This document shows, one piece after another, positions 12,601-23,915 of a DNA stretch of 64,000 nt. Within the stretch, counting starts at the first letter, position 1; every line of letters starts with the position of its first letter. A program made the translations under genes and the position numbers. The notes beneath the pieces are model-generated. The model had not been told where the DNA came from and made no database searches. It saw only the letters and a list, made by a program, of their open reading frames with translations. This DNA is from Tetragonia tetragonoides (lineage: Eukaryota; Streptophyta; Magnoliopsida; Caryophyllales; Aizoaceae). Location of the stretch: positions 15,768,001 through 15,832,000 of the forward strand of contig CM076140.1 of NCBI GenBank assembly GCA_038025085.1. The letters are read 5' to 3'.

Positions 12601-12656
12601 CAAGGTGTAATGTCTCTTCAACTTCTTCTTTGATTAATCTTTCATTTTATCACCTC
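9655..12656. other. Intergenic, no supported gene
   Basis: AT-rich DNA with scattered stop-bounded frames under 82 codons on both strands, none with a recognisable domain. A Ser/Lys-rich frame at 12178-12420 lies in TCT/AAG-biased sequence and is probably not coding. No terminal repeats or tRNA genes were found. Confidence 0.45.
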
Positions 12657-12839
12657 GAAATCATGTTGAAACCTATTAACTCGAAAAGAGGGAAAGATAA
12701 CGCAAGATCAACACAAGAGATAATTTTCTAATAAAATCTATATATGCAGAATCAAAGATCTACAAAAATGAAAATGATTTACGTTCTTTTATAAGATGTA
12801 TTTTACGTAACTATTGGACCGCTCTTGACCCATGACCGA
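12657..12839. repeat. 180 bp direct repeat, copy 1
   Basis: Runs from GAAATCATGTTGAAACC to TTGACCCATGACCGA. It matches 13725-13903 with a small number of substitutions and a short indel. The copies flank an 885 bp segment. Confidence 0.85.
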
Positions 12840-12840
12840 A

Positions 12841-13722
12841 AGAGGTGGCAAACAGGTCGGTCAGGTCGGGTTTCGGTAAAGTCACATTCGGTCAGGTCAT
12901 TTACAGGTCGGGTCGTTTTGGTTTTGGGTTGAAAAATGCTTGTTTATGATCTAGAGTATTTGGTTTCGGGTCGGTCCAAGGGGTTGGGCACTTATCTTTT
13001 AGTTCGGTTATAATTACATAATTAATCTTATTTTCAACTTTAACCAGGGGGTGTGGTTGAGTGGTAAGGACTTATCCATCCTTAACCAAGGTTGAGGGTT
13101 CGAATCTCGCCTTGGTCATGAAGTAGCTTTAAATCCCTTGGCCAGCTGTCCCACCCTTTGAGGTGCCTACCAACCAGCGCGGGAATAGTCACTGTGGTCG
13201 ACGCTAGATACCCTTTGTGTGAACCCCAAAAAAAAAAACTTATTTTCACCCTTAAACTAAAAATTTACACACAATAATGATAATAGACATAAAATTTATG
13301 GTTTTGATCTACTTGAAACATATATGATAAGGTTTTCACATGTTATTTGGTTTTTGCTAATGCATACGAAGTATCAAATTACTAAAAAACAACAGTTACT
13401 AGCTAAGATTGTTCCATAAGGATTAGAAAAGCCCTATTAGAGAGTAATGTGAAATGACATATGTCAAAATTGGTTGACATGTTAGAAAATTTGGTATGAT
13501 TAACTTTTTTGTCATCCCCTTTTCTCATGTTTATCTCTCTTATTTTGAAAACCTCAACCCAAAAGGTCGACTCAGAGCGGGTTCGGGTTTGACCCAATAA
13601 ATATAGATTTTTCGTGTTTGGTAAGTATTGGATTTCGGGTTGGAATTATTTGTTCAAGATCCAAACTTTTCATGTCAGTATGGGTCGGATTCTCGAGTGA
13701 GTCAAATTTTACCAGCTCTACC
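12841..13722. mobile_element. Possible non-autonomous hAT-like element
   Basis: The left end reads AGAGGTGGCAAACAGGTCGG; the right end, read from the other strand, is TAGAGCTGGTAAAATTTGAC. These are imperfect inverted ends of the kind seen in short plant hAT derivatives rich in GGGTCGGG words, which occur just inside both ends. No 8 bp target-site duplication matches, so the call is tentative. A SINE is nested inside at 13042-13238. Confidence 0.4.
13042..13238 (+). mobile_element. tRNA-derived SINE with poly(A) and TSD
   Basis: A Pol III A box (GTGGTTGAGTGGTAAGG) lies about 40 bp before a B box (GGGTTCGAATCTC), the spacing of a tRNA promoter. The body continues to a poly(A) run at about 13229-13238. 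An approximately 16 bp target-site duplication flanks it: CTTATTTTCAACTTTA before and CTTATTTTCACCCTTA after (two mismatches). It is a Pol III retroposon mobilised by LINE machinery; L1-type LINEs occur in the same window. The mismatches show it is not very recent. Confidence 0.85.
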
Positions 13723-13724
13723 TA

Positions 13725-13903
13725 GAAATCATGTTGAAACCTATTAACTCGAAAAGATGAAAAAATAATGTAAGATCAACCCAAGAGATAATTTTCCAAT
13801 AAAATCTATGGAGAATCAAAGATCTACAAAAATGAAAATGAATTACATTCTTTTATGAGATGGATTGTACGTAACTATTGGACTACTCTTGACCCATGAC
13901 CGA
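13725..13903. repeat. 180 bp direct repeat, copy 2
   Basis: Second copy of 12657-12839, same orientation, starting at GAAATCATGTTGAAACC. It follows immediately after the right end of the possible hAT-like segment. Confidence 0.85.
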
Positions 13904-13959
13904 TATATCCTTGACAAGTACCAAAGAGGACTTTATTCATCTTTACTTAAATAACTAGT

Positions 13960-14891
13960 TTTATGCACGGATTCGTAAATGAATTCAATGAGATAAACCA
14001 ATTACGTAAGAATTATAATTTTTTAAATTACGTTAAAAAAGTTATTTTAGATTATAATTTAAATAATATGTTAATGAGTATATTATGTAATATTAATTAA
14101 ATCAAGTAAGGATGATGCATTAATGCGTGTGACACTTAGATGACTTGTTTGCGTGACGACTTATGTGTCAATCTAACATGAACATTGCTCTTCTACCTAA
14201 CAGTTTACATGTCAACCCACACGATGTGGCTCGCAAGGGTGGCGTCCCTGTGGCGTCACCACACAAATAATGACCCAATTATATATGTGGCGACTTAGGT
14301 GTCAGCTCCACACGAATATAACCTCTTACGTGGTGCCTATGTATCATCTCTACACCAACATGGTGCTCTTATTTGGCATCCTACGTGTCATAGAAAATAC
14401 CTAACTTTATATTAGAGTCAAATGTAGGACATATATATCTCGTTTTGAATAATACGTTATTAAAAATCAAATGTGATATTTCATTATTATAACTCAGGTA
14501 ATTGATGAGGATGCATTATTGGATGAGACATGCATGTTTCTTAGTCGGCAATCATACGTATATCAACTTCATGCGAATATGGGTCTCTTAATTGACGTCT
14601 TCTCTGTCCTCCACACACAAAATGGATCGAACTTTAAGTGTGTAGGTCAAATATATAACATATATATCTCATTCAGAAGTACTTTTTAACTCTGATCTAA
14701 TTAAGTAAGACATATATTTTTTAAATTGCGTAATAAAAGTTATATTAGATTATATTTTAAACAATATGCTAATAAGTAGAATATGTGATTTTAACTAAGT
14801 CATGTAATTAATGAGGATGTATTAATGCGTGTGACACTTGGATGATTCGCTTGCTTGGCGGCTTATATGTCAATCCAACACGAACATGACC
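13960..14891. repeat. Minisatellite-like array, left part
   Basis: Two rounds of a degenerate higher-order repeat. Each has an AT-rich part (AAGTTATTTTAGATTATAAT) and a part made of roughly 45 bp sub-units built around TACGTGTCA / TACGTGGC words. The GTGTCA-type words lie about 42-45 bp apart or at twice that. The second round is interrupted at 14892 by a CACTA element and resumes at 19094. Confidence 0.75.
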
Positions 14892-15099
14892 CACTACAAC
14901 AAAAAAGATCAAAGACAACACCCTTATAACAGCGATTCCGCATTAATGGCTGTTGTATATATAAAATGTCAGTAAAAAAATACAAAAAGAAACCAAAAGT
15001 CATATAAGACCGCGGTTGGCTTGGAACCGCGGTTGTATAACCGTATACACCAGCGGGTCCGCATCAACCGCTGTTGTATACGGACTTCAACAACGGTTT

Positions 15100-17800
15100 T
15101 TGATAGAACGCTGTGCAAAGCTTGTGCAGAGCCCAAATCCCTATTCCTTTTCACTCGTCCCAAACTCCCAACACTTGGACAAAATTCACTCTTCTCTCCT
15201 ACTCAAAAATACTTCTATTCTCTCTCTCTCTAGTCTCTATGTCTGAGTTTCCCAATTCCTCCACCACCGGATCTGCCCAGTTTGGTGAAGGAGGCCACCG
15301 TATCTTGTTCATCAACAGTCCTCTCTCTCTCTCTCTCTCTCTCTCAAGCCTTTGTACATATTTCTCTCTTCCAATTTCTTGATCTAGTTCGTATTTAAGG
15401 TTTTCGTTGTTGTTTGACTCTCTTTTTTTGTTTTCTAATTTTTATGTGGAATTCTGTTGAGATCTGAATTTTATTGATTGATTTTGGTGATTCAGTTTAT
15501 TTATGGTGTGTTGAAGGGGTTTTGGTTGCTGTTTGACTATGTCTGTTTGTTTTCAAGTTACTGAATTTTGGAGAGGGTTGAATCACGAATTTCCAGATCT
15601 TTTTAAACACCTTCTCTTTTTTTGATATTTTTAGGGTTCATTTTTTTTTTCTTTCATCCGAGTTTGTTGTAATTTTAAGGTTCCTTGCGATTTGTTGTTA
15701 GGTTTTCAAGGGGGTGTTTGATTTGAATTAGGGTTTAAGTTGTCCAATTATGATGTCTGAATCTGTTCAGTTAGGATTTAGTATTGAGGTTTAAACCTAA
15801 CTTTGCTTGTTCTTCACGTTTTCATTTAGCCAATTGATGAAGTAATCAAAGCAATTAGTGATAAAGGTATATGTTTTATTTGACTTAAGGTTTATTTTTG
15901 ATTTATGGTTTCGGATCAACTGTTACTTTGGTGGTTGTTCATACAGTCAATATTTCTGAATGGATGTTTTCATGACATTTTGGCACCAAATCGACTGCTA
16001 AATATTGAATGGTTTAAATATTGATTCCTTGTTTCTGAATATTTTTATGTTCAATTCATTATAAGTGTGATTTCTCTTAATATTCATCTAAACACTGATA
16101 AGCATCTCATTTGATTACATCACAACAATGACCATAAAGTAAATTGTATTTGTACTAGTGTTTTGTAATGACATGTCACCTGTGTGTGTTGTACATGCAG
16201 GGTTGCTTGGCTGTGAGATATGAGGCCTTGGTTATGCGGGAATCCAGGGCTATGGGTCATCCTTAGCTGAGAGTTTTGCAATGATGCTTTCGATAATGGT
16301 TTTTACTCTGTTTCTGCGAGGTATTTCCTGTTGGTGGTTCTGTTATTGGGTTTTATAGTTTGTCATCAATTTAGCTTTGATCACAATGCCTTTTTGTAAC
16401 TGTTACAACTTCGAGAAATGAATATTGTAGATCAACACTGACCAGATATTCAACATTTCAACAGCCTTAAAGATGCCCAAACTTGTCTCTTCCTTTGCCT
16501 TTAGCACCTAGGATATTGTTCTAAGCATGGTCTGCCATTTTCTTTGTTTTACTAACTCAGTATCTATAGTCTGTACCACCTTCCAAAAGAATCTTGAATG
16601 GCTTCTGGTCCTCACTCCTCAGTATTCTCATCATTATTATTTTATTATATGTTGTTTCATCTTTCTAAGTAGCTTGTGTTCTTTGCTGATTACAGTAAGC
16701 TATTACTATTACATGTAAACTGGTTGAGGAGTGACATTTACATTATACCTGTAAGATTGATAAGTTGGGACTATTTCTTGTGCAAAATAGCTAGTGAAAA
16801 TCAAAATCTTGTAGTATATAGCTAAAGCAAACACAAGTTCATTTATTAAGGCTTCTAAAGAAAAAAGTCTAGTGTAATGGAATAACATATATTCTAGTTC
16901 TTCAATAATGCTTGCGTTTGTGAAATTTCAGAGCTTGTGTTTCTTTTACTTGTGCTATACTGTCATTGAAGTCATGTGCTTTTCTTTTTCTTTAGTCATG
17001 TGCTTTTCTTTTTCGTTTCTTAATTTTTCTGACTGAAATCACACTTTTAATATTGAAAATTTTGGATAATCTAGTTTAGTTTGAACAAGCTTCACTAGTC
17101 ATAAATGAGACAACATTCTGGGTGTAGCAGCTACATCCTTTCCTCTCATTTAAATCTGTGTTGTATGTCTCCAGGAACTGCCAAGTAATGGTCCTATCAT
17201 TCTTCTTCACCTCTTCTTCCAGGTTATTGCATCAGTTACCTACCAAAGTGTTACAACTGATGCACAATATGCTGAAATTTCTCTAGCTGCTGTCGGATCA
17301 GCGTGCCAGCAGAAGGTTGTGTCTCCTCTTTCTTTCTATTTCCTACTACTTTTAGTTGAACCTATCTCCTCTCCCCTCCTGATGCTTCAATGAAAAAGAA
17401 ACAGAAAACTACAGAACCTTGTGTTCTGAAGCTTCTCAGTAACATCTAACATAATAACGTTTCTCTCTCTGATTTATTTCTTTTTTGGATACTGAACTAT
17501 AAGCCTTTTTCCTGTGGAATTTATTTCATTACGAGGTTTTGTTGCGAAGTAAATTGCAGATTGGAACTTGATAGTTATATCAAATTCAAGAAATTCTGAT
17601 GTTTAGCCTTTAGATTAGGGTTGCCTTGATAATTGGACTGGCCTTACCTTCTATATTGTTTCAGATCGAATAGAAATGGAAAGATTGAGGGAATCAAAAC
17701 GAAGAGCACATTATATGGCCGGACAAAGCCATCATAATTGAGGCAGATTGTTGGACTAGATCTTTGATGCAGAATTACTTGGTGATTCACATATTCTGAT
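15100..17800 (+). pseudogene. Gene-like cargo inside the CACTA element
   Basis: The CACTA interior is unlike its subterminal repeats. A CT-rich leader (15150-15350) with a short frame at 15240 (MSEFPNSSTTGSAQFGEGGH...) is followed by T-rich intron-like DNA. Exon-like islands bounded by AG and GT follow: at about 16200 after ACATGCAG, at 17223-17315 after TTCTTCCAG (VIASVTYQSVTTDAQYAEIS...) and at about 17670. No single uninterrupted protein emerges, and I do not recognise a family. It looks like a captured host gene fragment or a transcribed non-coding region carried by the transposon. Confidence 0.4.
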
Positions 17801-17897
17801 TGATGTACCTTTGTTAAGAACACAATATATTTCTATGTTGACGTTACTCCTATTATAATTGTTATAAAAACGACTTTGTGAATTACTCTCGTCTTTA

Positions 17898-18665
17898 CAC
17901 TACAAAAACAACGCTTTTTTGCTGCGGAAAAAACCCGCTGGTATTGGCTCAAATCCGCCGCTATGAAGGCTCAGCGGCGAAATCAGCTACGGAATTGTTC
18001 CGCAGCTAAAAAGCTCGACGCTAAGAAAATTAGCGGCGGGATTTATTTCCGTCACTGAGATTAGCGGCGGATATTAATTAATCCGCCGCTAATCTCAGCG
18101 GCGGAATTAATAATTTCCGTCGCTGAGAATAATTTTTTTAAAGAAAAAAAAAAAGAAGACGTCGAATTGGAATTTCATCTCGCGATCTGCCCAACCCCCT
18201 CCGCCACGCGCGCCTGGCCCCAGCGAGAATTTAATTCCTCGTGCCTGCTCGCGTGAGGATTTGATCCCTAGTCTCCTGCGTGGAAAATGGAGGCAAGACT
18301 AGCGCTCCACTTGCATGTCTCTTGTTAGTATAGTGTGATGTATTCTATTTAAACCATATTTGCCCAGTTGAAAAAAATAAAGTTAGCTGCGGAATTAATT
18401 AATTCCGCAGCAGATTTAGCTACGGAATTAATTAATCCGCAGCTAACTTTTTTTTTATTTTGTTTTATTTTTAGTAGCGGCGGAATATTAATTTTCCGCC
18501 GCTAATTAGCGTCGGGATTTTAATTTTAGCTGTCCGCCACTAATTTAGCTACGGAATCAATTCCACAGCTAATTAGCGGCGGATTTTGTAATTTCCACCG
18601 CTAATTAGTTACGGAATTAATTCCGTAGCTAATTTCCGCAGCCATTTCTTGATTTTTTTGTAGTG
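17898..18665. mobile_element. Nested 768 bp CACTA-type element
   Basis: The ends are CACTACAAAAACAACGC and, on the other strand, CACTACAAAAAAATCAAG. The target-site duplication is TTA (17895-17897 and 18666-18668). Both halves are packed with inverted copies of TTAGCGGCGGAATT and TTAGCTACGGAATTAATT words, unlike the CAACAGCGGT words of the host element, so this is a different family. The unique core (about 18150-18360) is GC-rich and non-coding. It is non-autonomous and younger than the element it sits in. Confidence 0.92.
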
Positions 18666-19093
18666 TTATTGCTTTTTCGGCATTTTATTTCTATTCGAAC
18701 TTTCGACGCGTATCCTCCGATCTCGATCTTCAATATGAGGTTATCGGTTATCCCCTCTAAACAAAACAAATGAACCCGTCAACAGCAAAAAAATAATATA
18801 TATAAACTCATATTTAAGACAGCAGTTGGTCAATGATCGCTGTTGTATATGCACATACAACAGCGGTCAGTCAACGGCCGCTGTCTTATGTCGAACTGAA
18901 ATTCAATAAAAAAAAATTGAAACATACAACAACGGTCAGACCGGAACCGCTGTTGTATATAGCTATACAACAGCGGTCGATACGGAACCACTGTTGTTTA
19001 TGTTTAGATACAATTGTAGGCGCAAGAACAACGGTCTTGACCGCTGTTGTTGATGAATTTTGACCGCTGTTGTTGATGATTTCTGTTGTAGTG

Positions 19094-20073
19094 ACCCTCT
19101 TACATGGCAGTTTACGTGTCAACCCCACACGATGTGGATCGCAAGGGTATGCGTACCCGTGTCGTCACCACACGAATAATGACCAAGTTATGTGGCTACA
19201 TACTTACGTGTCAGCTACACACGAATATGATCTCTTATGTGGCGCCCTATGTGTCATCTCTACACCAGCATGACACTCTTATGTGGCGTCCTACGTGTCG
19301 TAGAAAAAGACCTAACTTTATATTAGAATCAAATATATGACATATGTATCTCGTTTCGAACTATTTTTCGATTCAGATCCAATGAAGTAAAAGTTATAAA
19401 TGTTCAAGTTGCGTAACAAAAGTTATTTTATTATATAACTTGAACAAATATGCTTTGCATTATATTATGCTGTATTAATGAAAGCAATGATGATGATGAA
19501 TAAATGCATGACACATCTGTATGAGTTGCTTAGGTGGTGACTTATGTGTCAGCTCCACATAAACTACATCTTTTACGTGGCCCCTAAATGTCATGACAAC
19601 ACCAACTTGACCTGCCTAGTTAGCGTCCCACGTGTGTGTATATATATATGATGTGAGACCTATGTGTTATCTTCACACGAACATATCCCTCCCATATGGC
19701 ATCCCACATCATATCATCCCCATACAAAAAGAACCCAACTTTATAAGACATAATATATATGTATTTTATTTTGAAGTATTTTCTGAACCTGATTCAACGG
19801 AGGAAAAATTATAGTTTTTAAAATTGCGTAATAAAAATTATTTTATTTTATAATTTGAATAATATTATAATAATTATATCATGGTGTATTTATAAAGTCA
19901 AATAATGATCATGCATTAATAATGACCCACTTGGATGGGTGGCTTAGGTGGCGACATACATGTCATCACCACACGAATTTGACGCTTGCGTGACATCCCA
20001 TGTGTCGTCCTTACACCAATATATGTGCTTGCGTGGCGTCCTACGTGGCGTGCACACACGTAATTGACTCAAC

Positions 20074-20076
<3 letters not shown>
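19094..20076. repeat. Minisatellite-like array, right part
   Basis: Continuation of the array at 13960-14891 after the CACTA insertion. GTGTC-type words occur at about 19114, 19158, 19204, 19249 and 19293, an approximately 45 bp period, followed by further higher-order rounds to about 20050. Short frames here are repeat artefacts. Confidence 0.75.

Positions 20077-20077
<1 letters not shown>

Positions 20078-20126
<49 letters not shown>
20078..20126. repeat. (AT)n microsatellite
   Basis: Pure AT run closing the minisatellite-like region. Confidence 0.95.
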
Positions 20127-20129
<3 letters not shown>

Positions 20130-20979
20130 TTCAAATCTAAGAAAGGAAGATTCCTAGAAATTATCTTTTGATTCATAAATAGAATTTGAGAAGATTAATT
20201 TCGTGATTAATGGATTAAAATAATCATAAGGTCGAAAATAGAGAAGGAGAAAATAAAAGAGATAATCTTTAGTTAATAGTCGTCTCATAATTACTTCCTA
20301 AATTGACATCAATTATTGGTGACTCTTAGCATGTCTTGTGTGGACTTAATCCACCATGGACCAACAACACTAATGTAAATATTTAGGGTAATGAAATATA
20401 TATTTACAAAGATTTAGACTATTGATCTACTATGGACTAAGTCTACACAAGTTTTTGTAGGTGACTCTTTACTAATATTGACTTCAATATCTGGTGTATC
20501 TTTGCCAATATTGCCACCAATATCTAAAAACCGGCAAGTGTTTGCTAATGTCATCACCCAGTTTTCGCAACGATTGTTACTATTAACCTTTACAGTACGT
20601 TTGGTAGATAGGGATATAAGAGAAGGTATTTAGGGGGAGGGAATTAAGCTCTATTTGCGAAAAGACTATTTTACCCATATTATTAATTAAAATTTTCAAC
20701 TTTACCTAGCTACTGTGCTCCCATTATAACGCGTTCTCCATCACTCTCACTCCCGCCATATTTTTCTCTCACTCCCGCCATTGCTCCTCACCCACCATTC
20801 CATCAACCATCAACCATTCTCCACTTGCATCAACCATTCTCAACTTGCATCTCAGCCAGGACGGACCGAGACTTTGCAAAAATCAGGTAAGCTTTTAAAG
20901 AAATTTCATCCAATGTCATTGTATTTTGCGTTTTTTAATCAGATAATTTTTTTAAATTGAAGTTCATCAATCAATTGCA

Positions 20980-21798
20980 TATCTAAATAAATGTTGTTAT
21001 TCTCTGTTTCTGATGTTTGCTGTATTTGTATATGTTTTATTTATGTAATCTGCTTCTGTATTTGTATGTGTAAAATGTTGTTGTATTTGTATATGTTTTA
21101 TTATGTAATCTGCTTGTATTTGTATGTTTATGTGATAAACGTTGATCATTCAAGTGTAAAATAGTTGGATCGAATTTAATTTGCAAATTTCTTGTGCTGT
21201 GCTATTTTGTGGTCAATTGGGTTTACAGAGCTTTGTGAATTTTTGTCTTGTGGTGCTGCTCAATTGAATTGGGATTTATTGCAATTGGGTATTTTGGATT
21301 CTAGTGTGATTTGCTTGTCAGGTTGCTAGCATATTTGGGTTTCTTGATCTAAGATACTTGCAATTTGGAATTTGTGTGGGTTACTTGCAATTTGTGGGTT
21401 TTGATCGTGATTCCTTTGGGTGTATTTTATTGGATTTAGCTATGGCCTCTATTGTGTGGGTTACTTGCAATTTGTGGCTTCGCCTGAGTACTGTGGATCT
21501 CGAGTCAGATTGTTTGCAATTAGTCTCATGTTTTCTTAGTCCTTGTTCTACTTTTGATGATGTAGGTGCAGTAGTAGATAATATTTGTGCTTTGTGTTCT
21601 TCTTTTGAGTTTGTTAAGTGGAGTCATGATCCATAATCTAGCCAGAGTCATTCCGGTTGGCATCGAGAGCAGTGTTGGATAAGTTGCTTGGCTGTAATTT
21701 AAGCTAATCTTAGTGGCTGATCAGTAAAAAATAAAAATGATTCTTACTAGTTGCTATGCTATGTTATCTGTTTTCTGTATATAGTTTGAGTAAGTTAA
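20980..21798 (+). other. Harbinger 5' region, T/G-rich repeats, no clear gene
   Basis: Contains a short tandem repeat of TTTGTATATGTTTTATT-type units (about 21005-21130) and T/G-rich intron-like sequence. The 92-codon frame at 21358-21636 has no recognisable domain and is repetitive (the words WVTCNLW and GYLQF arise from repeated DNA), so it is not called as a gene. Confidence 0.4.
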
Positions 21799-21819
21799 AT
21801 GGTTGGTATATACAGAATG

Positions 21820-22191
21820 GAAGGATTTGTTTTCAATATCAAATTGCATCATGGGGGTACTTTTACAGAAGATGGTATATATGAGTATGTTGGAGGTGAA
21901 ACTACTTTTTTCCGTAAGGTTGACAGTGATCGATTATTTTCATACCCTGAGATATTAGACATGGCTGAAAACATAGGGTTCAATGATGGTGACAAATTAT
22001 TCTACAAGATTCCTGGTTTTAATCTTGAAGATGGAATAGAACCTGTTATGATGATCAACCTATTTCACGTATGTTGAAGTATGCAAAGCAAACCAAGTTG
22101 CTTGACATTTATGTTCGCCATGTGAATCAACATGTTGTGAGTAGCAATGGTAAATCTAGTGACGATGTTGAGGAGCTCAATGCGGATGAGG
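21820..22191 (+). pseudogene. PB1-like domain exon (MULE-associated type)
   Basis: The frame encodes FNIKLHHGGTF, YEYVGGETTFF, DSDRLFSYPEILDMA, LFYKIPGF and LEDGIEP. This is the conserved order of the PB1-like domain found at the N-terminus of many plant MuDR-type proteins. After TTTCACG the frame shifts; another frame continues with LKYAKQTKLLDIYVRHVNQH up to a GTACTT donor at about 22192. It lies about 400 bp upstream of the Harbinger transposase in the same orientation. A MULE-type module inside a Harbinger element is unexpected; it could be a captured exon or an older nested fragment. Confidence 0.6.
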
Positions 22192-22576
22192 TACTTTATT
22201 ATTAACATCTTTTTCCTGCGTTAGTTAGTAAGTTTGATTTTATTAAATCATTTACGTATTTGATTTGTTAAGGTGCTTATGTGCTAATTGTTTATATGGA
22301 TGGCGTGTTTGTGTAATTGTTTTTGTTCAATGTTATTGAATAGTTGTGGTAGATTATACTATATAGTATTTATTTATGTTCCGGGTTCTTGAATTTATTT
22401 TTTTTTAACTTTTTTGTTGACAGTCATGGCTCGTCCACCGTCTACCAGAGAGTCTATAGTAACCTTGTGGTATGCAATGAGAAGGCGTAGGGTGAAAATG
22501 TTGATAATCTTATGCATTCTTACGATTGTGTTGATGGTTTTGATTAGAAGGCGTAGGTATAGCCGTATAGGATAAC

Positions 22577-23819
22577 TAAGGAGCCTTCTAGGTATGACCC
22601 AAGTATTCGAACAAAGCATTTAAAAGACATGATAGGTAGAAGTGATATCTTATGCATTGAGCAACTTCGGATGGATAGGCGTTGTTTTTCAATTTTAACA
22701 TCTTTGGTATGAGATATTGGTGGTTTAAGAGATACCAAGAATATGAGTGTGGAGGAAATAATTGCGATATTTTTGCATATAATCGCATACGATGAGAAAA
22801 ATCGTGAAATAAGGTTTGATTTTCAACCATCTCAAGAGACAATAAGTAGACACTTTCATAATGTTTTAAGAGCAGTTTTAAAACTTTGGAGAGTCTTATT
22901 TAAGGCCCCTCAACCAATCCCTGACAACTGCACGGATGAAAGATGGAAGTGGTTTAAGGTAACTAATATAAATAAGATTAATTACTAGCATGGACTTTTT
23001 GAATGATTTATACTTCATATTTTTTTTTTTACAAAATTATGGTTTGTTTTATAGATTTGCTTGGGTGCTTTAGATGGGACGTATATAAAAGTAAATGTGC
23101 CAGCCGTTGATAAGCCACGATACAGAACAAGAAAGAACGAAATTGCGACAAATGTTCTTGGTGTTTGTGCACCAAACATGCAATTTATATATGTTTTACC
23201 TGGTTGGGAAGGATCAGTGGCTGATGGAAGCGTTCTTCGAGATGCCCTGTCAAGACCAAATGGTCTAAAAGTTCCTCGTGGTAAGATTATTTATAATAAA
23301 GATCAAAAATCCTAAATTGGTTTTCCTTTTTTTTGGTGTACTTATGTGAATATATGTTTTGTTTTAGGTTGCTATTACCTTGTTGATGCTGGATACAAGA
23401 ACTGAGAGGGATTTCTTGCACCATATAGAAGTCAACGTTATCACTTACAAGACTGGAATAACCCACCAACTAAAAAAGAGGAATTATTTAACATGAAACA
23501 TTCATCGGCAAGGAATGTGATTGAAAGGACATTTGGGTTATTGAAGTGTCGTTGGGGTATACTAACGAATCCTTCTTATTACCATGTAGATACACATGTC
23601 GTATAATACTAGCATGTTGTTATCTACATAATCTCATTCGACAAGAGATGAGTTTTGACCCATACGAGTAATAATTGGATGGTTTTATGCAACAAGAACA
23701 ACATAATGAAAATTTAATTAATTGATTCCACAGAGTCATCCCAGCAATGGACGTAAGGGAGAGACAAACTGGCTCAAGATATGTGGGATGTTTGGACCGC
23801 TAGAAGACGCAATGCTTGA
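22577..23819 (+). pseudogene. PIF/Harbinger (HARBI1-like) DDE transposase, dead
   Basis: Three exons are readable: 22577-22958, 23055-23280 and 23368-23819, with GT-AG borders. The DDE triad is recognisable: D in [11 protein letters not shown] in YYLVDAGY, E in RNVIERTFGLLKCRWG. The N-terminal part has IRTKHLKDMIGRSDILCIEQ, the usual Harbinger start, and the C-terminal part ends in LAQDMWDVWTARRRNA. Breaks are a TGA at 22710 (where Arg is expected in LV-DIGGL), a TGA at 23403 (YKN-EGFLAPYR) and a one-base deletion near 23603 after DTHV. The protein would cut and join the element with the help of the Myb/SANT partner downstream, but this copy cannot be functional. Confidence 0.9.
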
Positions 23820-23915
23820 ATCATTTTTCTAGAGGCTCTTGGGTGTTGATGGAGTGATTTTTCTTTATTAGTGTTTAGTTGGTTTTAGTGTACTAATCTC
23901 CCATCATAATACATG

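Larger units (their letters stand above)
14892..19093. mobile_element. Non-autonomous CACTA (En/Spm-type) transposon, 4.2 kb
   Basis: The left end is CACTACAACAAAAAAGATC; the right end on the other strand is CACTACAACAGAAATCATC. A 3 bp target-site duplication ACC lies at 14889-14891 and 19094-19096. Subterminal ACAACAGCGGTC / GACCGCTGTTGT motifs are repeated in both orientations within about 250 bp of each end, as expected for CACTA transposase-binding sites. No transposase is visible, so it depends on a partner in trans. The interior holds exon-like host-type sequence (15100-17800) and a second, nested CACTA element (17898-18665). The flanks join to give a sequence matching the paralogous repeat unit near 14170-14215, which acts as an empty-site control. 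Confidence 0.93.

Noticed and set aside
15021..15382. Overlapping frames at the CACTA left end
   Set aside because: They are readings of subterminal CACTA repeats and a CT-rich leader in several frames.
19070..19340. Cys/His-rich frames in the array
   Set aside because: They arise from the approximately 45 bp repeats, not from a zinc-finger gene.
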